Source: CAYRMV01 sp964425255 (lineage in GTDB: Bacteria > Bacteroidota > Bacteroidia > Flavobacteriales_D > Crocinitomicaceae). From it: DNA of 64,000 nucleotides. The stretch is from contig CAYRMV010000001.1 of assembly GCA_964425255.1 (NCBI GenBank), forward strand, positions 44,853 to 108,852, in the 5' to 3' direction. A model generated the notes under the pieces. The model was not told the origin of the DNA, did not search any database, and worked only from the letters and a program-made list of their open reading frames with translations. Position numbers and translations under genes: made by a program. Below, one piece after another: positions 60,631 to 64,000 of this stretch; within the stretch, counting starts at the first letter, position 1; every line of letters begins with the position of its first letter.

Positions 60631-61034
60631 TTATACACCTCATGTTTCTTTAGCCCTTTTGCTTGAGCTATCTCTTCCAAAGAGAAATCTTCACAATAAT
60701 GAAGAATAAATATTTCATATTGAAAATCATTCAAAATTTTCTTCATGGTTAAAAGAAAATCGTCATATTCATAAGATTCTTCACCAAGTTCTTCAATCGG
60801 TAAAGCGTTTGATTCTGCTTTTCTTATGACGCTTCTTTTTTGCTCATCACGCAAGTAATTTTTAATACAAGCGAAAATGAATGTTTTTAGTTTGGTATTT
60901 TTATGAAGATTATATTCTTTCATGGCTTTGAGAGCCACTTCATAACAACCTTGAAATAAATCATCTTGGTCTGCCAAGCGAGCATTTACATAAGTGTCAT
61001 GCACTTGTTTCCAAATTATTTTTTCTAAACTCAT
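60522..61034 (-). CDS. sigma-70 family RNA polymerase sigma factor
   Basis: Encodes 170 residues. A region 2-like helix set (DQDDLFQGCYEVALKAMKEY, then LKTFIFACIKNYLRDEQKR) and a region 4 helix-turn-helix (EIFILHYCEDFSLEEIAQ, then GLKKHEVYKCSLRI) are clear, so it is a small ECF-like or SigH-like factor. It should redirect host RNA polymerase to phage promoters, probably late ones, because the early promoters already resemble sigma-70 sites. Its mRNA leader carries an AGGGATAGCA element. The C-terminal 30 residues are basic and overlap the next gene. Confidence 0.82.
   Translation of the reverse strand: MSLEKIIWKQVHDTYVNARLADQDDLFQGCYEVALKAMKEYNLHKNTKLKTFIFACIKNYLRDEQKRSVIRKAESNALPIEELGEESYEYDDFLLTMKKILNDFQYEIFILHYCEDFSLEEIAQAKGLKKHEVYKCSLRIQQSYQWHVLNQKQTSTSRREKKTYRSSLAS
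60563..60572. repeat. dispersed motif copy 9 (TCGATGTCGA)
   Basis: Lies in the overlap of the sigma and replication genes, in TTCTCGATGTCGAAG. Confidence 0.65.
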
Positions 61035-61040
61035 AGTGTT

Positions 61041-61049
61041 TGCTATCCC
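61041..61049 (-). promoter_or_regulatory. leader element GGGATAGCA before the sigma factor gene
   Basis: Lies six bases before the ATG at 61034. A TTGACC hexamer lies about 40 bases further upstream on the minus strand, but no good -10 box follows it at normal spacing. Confidence 0.62.
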
Positions 61050-61148
61050 TAATTGTGTGGGAATAGCTTTGCCTAAAAAAATGGCAAGGTCAAATAAAAA
61101 TAGGAAAAGTAAGAACTTCCAAGATCGGAGTGCATCAAGCTATTGATG

Positions 61149-62513
61149 TCACTTAGTATCATAAAAAGAAAATATCTTGGTATAATCGTTGACAATCTCG
61201 ACATCGAACTCCGTTTCACTTCTATAGCTCTTTTCACGCTTAAGAGAATGATCTCTGAGATTCTTATGGCCAAAGATTGAAAAGTCCACAACAAGAGCTT
61301 TTGTTTTTCCAGCAATAACTCTTAAGCAACGACCGATACCTTGAAGAGTGTGAATTTCTGTTTTCTCAAATCTAGCGTTAATAAAAATATCAATAGATGG
61401 AATGTTAATGCCTTCTCCAAATATATTTGTAGAGCAAATGCAATTAATTTTTTTATCGATAAATTTTTGTTTCATTTCATCACGATAATCAAGTCCCATT
61501 TCTCCTGAAAGAAAAACCGCACCTTCTATCATCTCAGATAATACTTTGGCGTGTTCGACTCTTTTGGTGACAATCAAAGTTTGCTTGTCTTTAAAGTTGT
61601 TCGCAATTTCTGCGATCATGTTTTGAATTTGATAGTCGTCAATTAATTGAGCATAGGCTTCTTGATACTTCATACCACGATAGGCATCTTTGTTGAGATC
61701 GTATTTGATCATTTTGACGTATGGCTTACACAAAAAACCTTGTCGAATAAGCTCGGAGGTTGTGACTCTCATGATAACTTGCGACAAAACTCCGTGCATC
61801 TCCATTTCATCGCCTGATGGCCTTACAAAAGTTCCTGTCATGCCATAACGATAAAATGCGTTAAGACAATGTTGTGAAACTTTACGATAGCTCTTGGCTC
61901 CTGAATGGTGAAATTCGTCAATTATAAGCGTCTGGAAGCGTTCAAAAAGCTTTTTGTCAGCTTTCGCTATAGATTGAATGTTGGCGATGATTATCGGCTT
62001 ATTATCGCTTAATTTGTTGCCTACGATTTTTGAATCAAAGAAGTCATGAAAGTCCGCAGTTAGTTGTGATCGAAGTCCTGTGTCTGGCGTTATAATCAGC
62101 GTATTTAGACCAAGCTCGTCAGCAATGACCGCAGCCATATAGGATTTCCCTGCTCCTGTTCCTGCCAAGAATACACCACGCTGTTTGGCCTTTAGTAATT
62201 CTCGAATAGCACCCTGATGAGGTCTTTCGGCCTTAAAGCGTTTGAGATTGAACGCATATTGTTTGCTTGGCTTTTCTCGAGCGTCTAAAAGCTTAAATGG
62301 GATTTTCTTTAACTTTAAAGCGGTGGCCAATTTATGAATTAATCCAGTTGGGAATTGATTTTTTTTATTTAAAAAATAAACAGTCCCGTCCCAAGCTGAA
62401 TTGCCAAAGAAAGCTCCCTCGTTTTTGTACGAAAGAATCTCTTTACAATATTCAATTAAAAATGGCTCTGCTTCAGTTATTTCGCAGTAAGTGTTTCTGA
62501 TCAGAATCTTCAA
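61149..62513 (-). CDS. SF2 DNA/RNA helicase, UvsW-like
   Basis: Encodes 454 residues if started at TTG 62513, which has GAGGA upstream. An ATG at 62594 is in frame but has no ribosome site. The N-terminal part with FFGNSAWDGTVYFLNKKN resembles the T4 UvsW N-terminal domain. Helicase motifs follow: Walker A GTGAGKS (118-124), DEFHH, MTGTF, and a C-terminal ending QGIGRCLRVIAGKTKALVVD. UvsW-type enzymes remodel replication forks and unwind R-loops. It is among the first genes of the leftward block. Confidence 0.84.
   Translation of the reverse strand: MKILIRNTYCEITEAEPFLIEYCKEILSYKNEGAFFGNSAWDGTVYFLNKKNQFPTGLIHKLATALKLKKIPFKLLDAREKPSKQYAFNLKRFKAERPHQGAIRELLKAKQRGVFLAGTGAGKSYMAAVIADELGLNTLIITPDTGLRSQLTADFHDFFDSKIVGNKLSDNKPIIIANIQSIAKADKKLFERFQTLIIDEFHHSGAKSYRKVSQHCLNAFYRYGMTGTFVRPSGDEMEMHGVLSQVIMRVTTSELIRQGFLCKPYVKMIKYDLNKDAYRGMKYQEAYAQLIDDYQIQNMIAEIANNFKDKQTLIVTKRVEHAKVLSEMIEGAVFLSGEMGLDYRDEMKQKFIDKKINCICSTNIFGEGINIPSIDIFINARFEKTEIHTLQGIGRCLRVIAGKTKALVVDFSIFGHKNLRDHSLKREKSYRSETEFDVEIVNDYTKIFSFYDTK
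61198..61207. repeat. dispersed motif copy 10 (TCGACATCGA)
   Basis: Near the 3' end of the SF2 helicase gene, in ATCTCGACATCGAAC. Confidence 0.65.
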
Positions 62514-62670
62514 TCTTTGATTCCTCTTTTGGTTTACGAAAGAAAGACTCTCTGATTTGACCATTTGATAAGTGTTCAAGCTTTTTAAACTCATTCAAGT
62601 GAGGTCTATAAGGAAATTCTTCGACGTAAAGAACTGTTATTGGTTTATGTTGTTTGTTGTAATTTTTCAT
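62473..62670 (-). CDS. small basic protein, unknown
   Basis: Encodes 65 residues from ATG 62670, coupled to the upstream gene by TAATG. It begins with a strand (HKPITVLYVEEFPYRP) and ends in a charged helical tail (FFRKPKEESKIEDSDQKH). Its last 41 bases overlap the helicase reading frame. No family is recognised. Confidence 0.6.
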   Translation of the reverse strand: MKNYNKQHKPITVLYVEEFPYRPHLNEFKKLEHLSNGQIRESFFRKPKEESKIEDSDQKHLLRNN

Positions 62671-62834
62671 TAAAATACGAATTGTTTAATAAATTTTTGG
62701 ACTGCTTGGTCAAAATTTTCATCTTCTGCATAAGCTTGATATACATTTTCACGAATTGCTTCGATTCTTATTTTACCAATGAAGGTTATTTTTACGGCAT
62801 ATCCGTTTTTGATTACCTTTTCGATTTTGTCCAT
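62670..62834 (-). CDS. 54-residue protein, unknown
   Basis: Runs from ATG 62834, just behind GAGGATAGCAAC, to TAA 62670-62672. It starts with two strands (KNGYAVKITFIGKIRIEA) and ends helical (FDQAVQKFIKQFVF). The leader element and the one-base overlap with the next start support a real gene. No function known. Confidence 0.68.
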   Translation of the reverse strand: MDKIEKVIKNGYAVKITFIGKIRIEAIRENVYQAYAEDENFDQAVQKFIKQFVF

Positions 62835-62836
62835 GT

Positions 62837-62846
62837 TGCTATCCTC
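62837..62846 (-). promoter_or_regulatory. leader element GAGGATAGCA before a 54-residue gene
   Basis: Two bases before the ATG at 62834. It differs from the consensus by one base, GAGGA for GGGGA, and keeps GGATAGCA. Confidence 0.6.
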
Positions 62847-62862
62847 GGTAAAAGATTTAAGA

Positions 62863-63201
62863 TTATTTTTTACAAGAGGTCAAACTGTTTTCTCGTACCT
62901 TCTCTAAAATTTTTCTAACGAATAGCGTGTAATGAATCCCTCTTTTGCCAGATTCTTCTAAGGCCCATAACAAAAGCGGATCAGATATCCCATTAAATGT
63001 TCTTTTTTTACCTTTTGCGAAAGTTTCTTTATTCATTTCAAACGCAATACGTTGAGCGTCTGTGATTTTTTTGCCTTCAATACGATCTATCCAACCATTT
63101 GTCTTTTCCACACCTAGTGCGTTAAGTTGAGCATTAGTCCAAGCTCTATTTGCTGTGCGATGTTGCATTATCCACTTTCTTGTCACAATAAAGTCACTCA
63201 T
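62863..63201 (-). CDS. early protein, unknown
   Basis: Encodes 112 residues from ATG 63201 with AGGAG upstream. ATG 63207 is in frame but too close to the ribosome site. The N-terminal 60 residues (VTRKWIMQHRTANRAWTN, then AQLNALGV and GWIDRIEGKKIT) form a helical pattern seen in several small phage proteins of unknown role. The rest is basic helix. It is the first gene of the leftward block, directly behind promoter P5. Confidence 0.7.
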   Translation of the reverse strand: MSDFIVTRKWIMQHRTANRAWTNAQLNALGVEKTNGWIDRIEGKKITDAQRIAFEMNKETFAKGKKRTFNGISDPLLLWALEESGKRGIHYTLFVRKILEKVRENSLTSCKK

Positions 63202-63219
63202 AGTCATCTCCTGAAATTC

Positions 63220-63248
63220 AAATATCAAAACTAAAAACAGCCCGTCAA
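63220..63248 (-). promoter_or_regulatory. candidate promoter P5 for the leftward block
   Basis: Minus strand TTGACG (63248-63243), a 17-base spacer, then ATATTT (63225-63220). It lacks the GTATTAC boxes of P1-P4. A TCGACGACGA motif lies two bases upstream of the -35 box. Confidence 0.58.
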
Positions 63249-63249
63249 C

Positions 63250-63259
63250 TCGTCGTCGA
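63250..63259. repeat. dispersed motif copy 11 (TCGTCGTCGA), next to promoter P5
   Basis: Sits in the divergent intergenic region as CTCGTCGTCGAGAC, abutting the -35 box of P5. Its position suits an operator. Confidence 0.65.
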
Positions 63260-63270
63260 GACTTTGAAGA

Positions 63271-63299
63271 TTGACCATCTATGTTATTAAAAATATGGA
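63271..63299 (+). promoter_or_regulatory. candidate promoter of the large RNA
   Basis: TTGACC (63271-63276), a 17-base spacer and TATGGA (63294-63299). The -35 box is good and the -10 box is moderate. Transcription would begin near 63305, at the start of the structured stretch. Confidence 0.5.
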
Positions 63300-63304
63300 T
63301 TTAC

Positions 63305-63700
63305 AACCTAAAATATAAGCCATAAGCTTTGATCAGCTATGTTGGGGGTAGATCGTCGCCCAGACAGCTAGTTCTTTGCGAAGCAAAGTATCATAGTTAA
63401 ATCTAGTTGGAGAAAAAACTCGGGTTCGTGAAAGCGAACAATTCTAAAGACGATGCAAGCTCCCGAAAATTTGAAGGGTTTGCGGCTAGGAGAAGCCAAC
63501 ATCTTGACGGTAGTTACACGAAGTAGCGAGTTGAGAATCTTCCGCTTGTAAAGGTCAACACCCACCATTGGGCAGATTGAAAGCAGATCGTAAGGGCCAT
63601 GCAAAACAAGAAAGACCACCTAGTGTAAGACGGGCATTAATCCGCATCAGGGTCGGCGAAGAACTGAAAGAGTTTTACCTTCTTTCTTTTCTTTTATTAA
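63305..63700 (+). ncRNA. candidate large structured non-coding RNA
   Basis: This stretch has no convincing protein frame, is richer in G+C than its surroundings, and is full of self-complementary segments. Visible helices include CAGCTAG (63365-63371) with CTAGTTG (63403-63409), enclosing CTTTGC-GAA-GCAAAG. GTTCGT and GCGAAC are closed by a GAAA tetraloop (63424-63439). ATCGTC (63352-63357) pairs with GACGAT (63449-63454). GCAAG..CCC pairs with GGG-TTTGC (63455-63483), GGCT with AGCC (63484-63497), and CCCA with TGGG (63571-63582). The order resembles large ornate phage RNAs such as GOLLD or ROOL, but I cannot confirm either. A pyrimidine-rich tract follows. Confidence 0.7.
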
Positions 63701-63968
63701 ATTTTCTTTTCTTTCTTGATAACCAACAACCATTAATACTTCTCACCATGTAATATTAATTAAAGTTTTCAGTTTATTATTGAGTTTTTCAAACTCTTGT
63801 CCACTGGCTCTGAAAATAACATATCAAGAAGGGTTTAGCTGTTTTCTTTAGAAAACAGCAATAAGTTTACAAGGGTCATAGTTTACTCAAAATTCAAAAT
63901 AGTAATCTTACATCTATCAATCTTACATTCTTACAGTGAATCCGATAACCTCTTCAGAGAGGTGCAAT
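63701..63968. other. AT-rich non-coding stretch with hairpins
   Basis: No credible gene. It contains a 6-bp hairpin GAGTTT/AAACTC (63782-63796), a perfect 9-bp hairpin GCTGTTTTC/GAAAACAGC (63838-63859), iterons (63904-63936) and a 5-bp hairpin CCTCT/AGAGG just before the next start. It is probably a control region or leader. Confidence 0.55.
63904..63936. repeat. short iterons AATCTTACAT
   Basis: AATCTTACAT occurs at 63904-63913 and 63919-63928, 15 bases apart, followed by a partial copy TTCTTACA at 63929-63936. Could be binding sites for a regulator or replication protein. Confidence 0.5.
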
Positions 63969-64000
63969 ATGGTGATTGCTATAGATGCTTATAAGTTGAT
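63969..64000 (+). CDS. start of a gene cut by the right edge
   Basis: ATG 63969 has AGAGAGG seven bases upstream and opens a frame MVIAIDAYKL that runs off the window. Its plus orientation differs from the neighbouring early block. The product cannot be identified from ten residues. Confidence 0.45.
   Translation, partial: MVIAIDAYKL

Noticed and set aside
63368..63619. An 83-residue minus-strand frame over the structured RNA
   Set aside because: No ribosome site, and the DNA is explained better by RNA helices on the plus strand.
63305..63700. tRNA, tmRNA, RNase P RNA or group I intron
   Set aside because: No cloverleaf, tag frame or conserved RNase P or intron core segments were seen.
63568..63753. 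A 61-residue plus-strand frame ending in the T-rich tract
   Set aside because: The second half is a run of Leu, Phe and Ser from pyrimidine repeats, and there is no ribosome site.
1..64000. CRISPR array, integrase or lysogeny module
   Set aside because: No regularly spaced direct repeats, no tyrosine or serine recombinase and no CI-like repressor were seen. The RHH-like protein alone is not enough.

Overview
The window is most of the genome of a tailed bacteriophage with a contractile tail (myovirus morphology). It is AT-rich, roughly one third G+C by eye, tightly packed, and almost every gene starts behind a GGAG-type ribosome binding site. The host is probably Gram-negative, because the phage encodes a lipoprotein with a clear lipobox and two proteins with cleavable signal peptides. 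I cannot name the host. No integrase, repressor or terminase is visible. The large terminase gene is expected just upstream of base 1.

Late region, plus strand, 1 to about 45.6 kb. In order: the end of a probable portal gene, a 692-residue head protein with a possible nested gene, the prohead protease, a scaffold-like protein and the major capsid protein with an extra Ig-like domain. Next come neck and tail-completion proteins, tail sheath, tail tube, a pair of tail assembly chaperone-like genes with an A AAA AAG slippery site, and the tape measure. The baseplate follows: hub, spike, cell-wall hydrolase, a LysM plus gp25-like fusion, a J-like wedge and a gpI-like protein. A free-standing HNH-AP2 homing endonuclease separates the baseplate from the fibres. 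The fibre region holds three large fibre-like proteins that share sequence modules, a collar-domain protein with a signal peptide, an exported HNH nuclease and a cluster of small membrane proteins and a lipoprotein, probably for lysis or the cell envelope. A metallophosphoesterase ends the block. Strong hairpin terminators separate its sub-operons.

Early and replication region, minus strand, about 63.2 down to 45.6 kb. It encodes an SF2 helicase, a sigma-70-family factor, a DnaB-like helicase, a CsrA-like protein, a DnaG-like primase, a WGR-domain protein, an ATP-dependent DNA ligase, a GNAT-like acetyltransferase, a histone H1-like basic protein, a histone-deacetylase-family enzyme, a CobS/CobT-like AAA-ATPase and VWA pair, a MazG-like pyrophosphohydrolase and many small proteins. 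Four very similar promoters (17-bp spacer, TACAAT) drive it. Five leaders carry a GGGGATAGCA element just before the start codon. The two blocks converge on a shared hairpin at 45.58 kb.

Right end, 63.2 to 64 kb. There is no credible protein gene until 63,969. Instead there is a G+C-richer, heavily self-complementary stretch, read as a large structured non-coding RNA on the plus strand. It is followed by a pyrimidine-rich tract, hairpins, short iterons and the first codons of a plus-strand gene.

The points most worth following up are the acetyltransferase / H1-like / deacetylase cluster, the large structured RNA, a dispersed TCGAYRTCGA-type motif found 11 times, the early promoters with paired boxes, the leader element that may be a target of the phage CsrA-like protein, and the nested gene near the left end.
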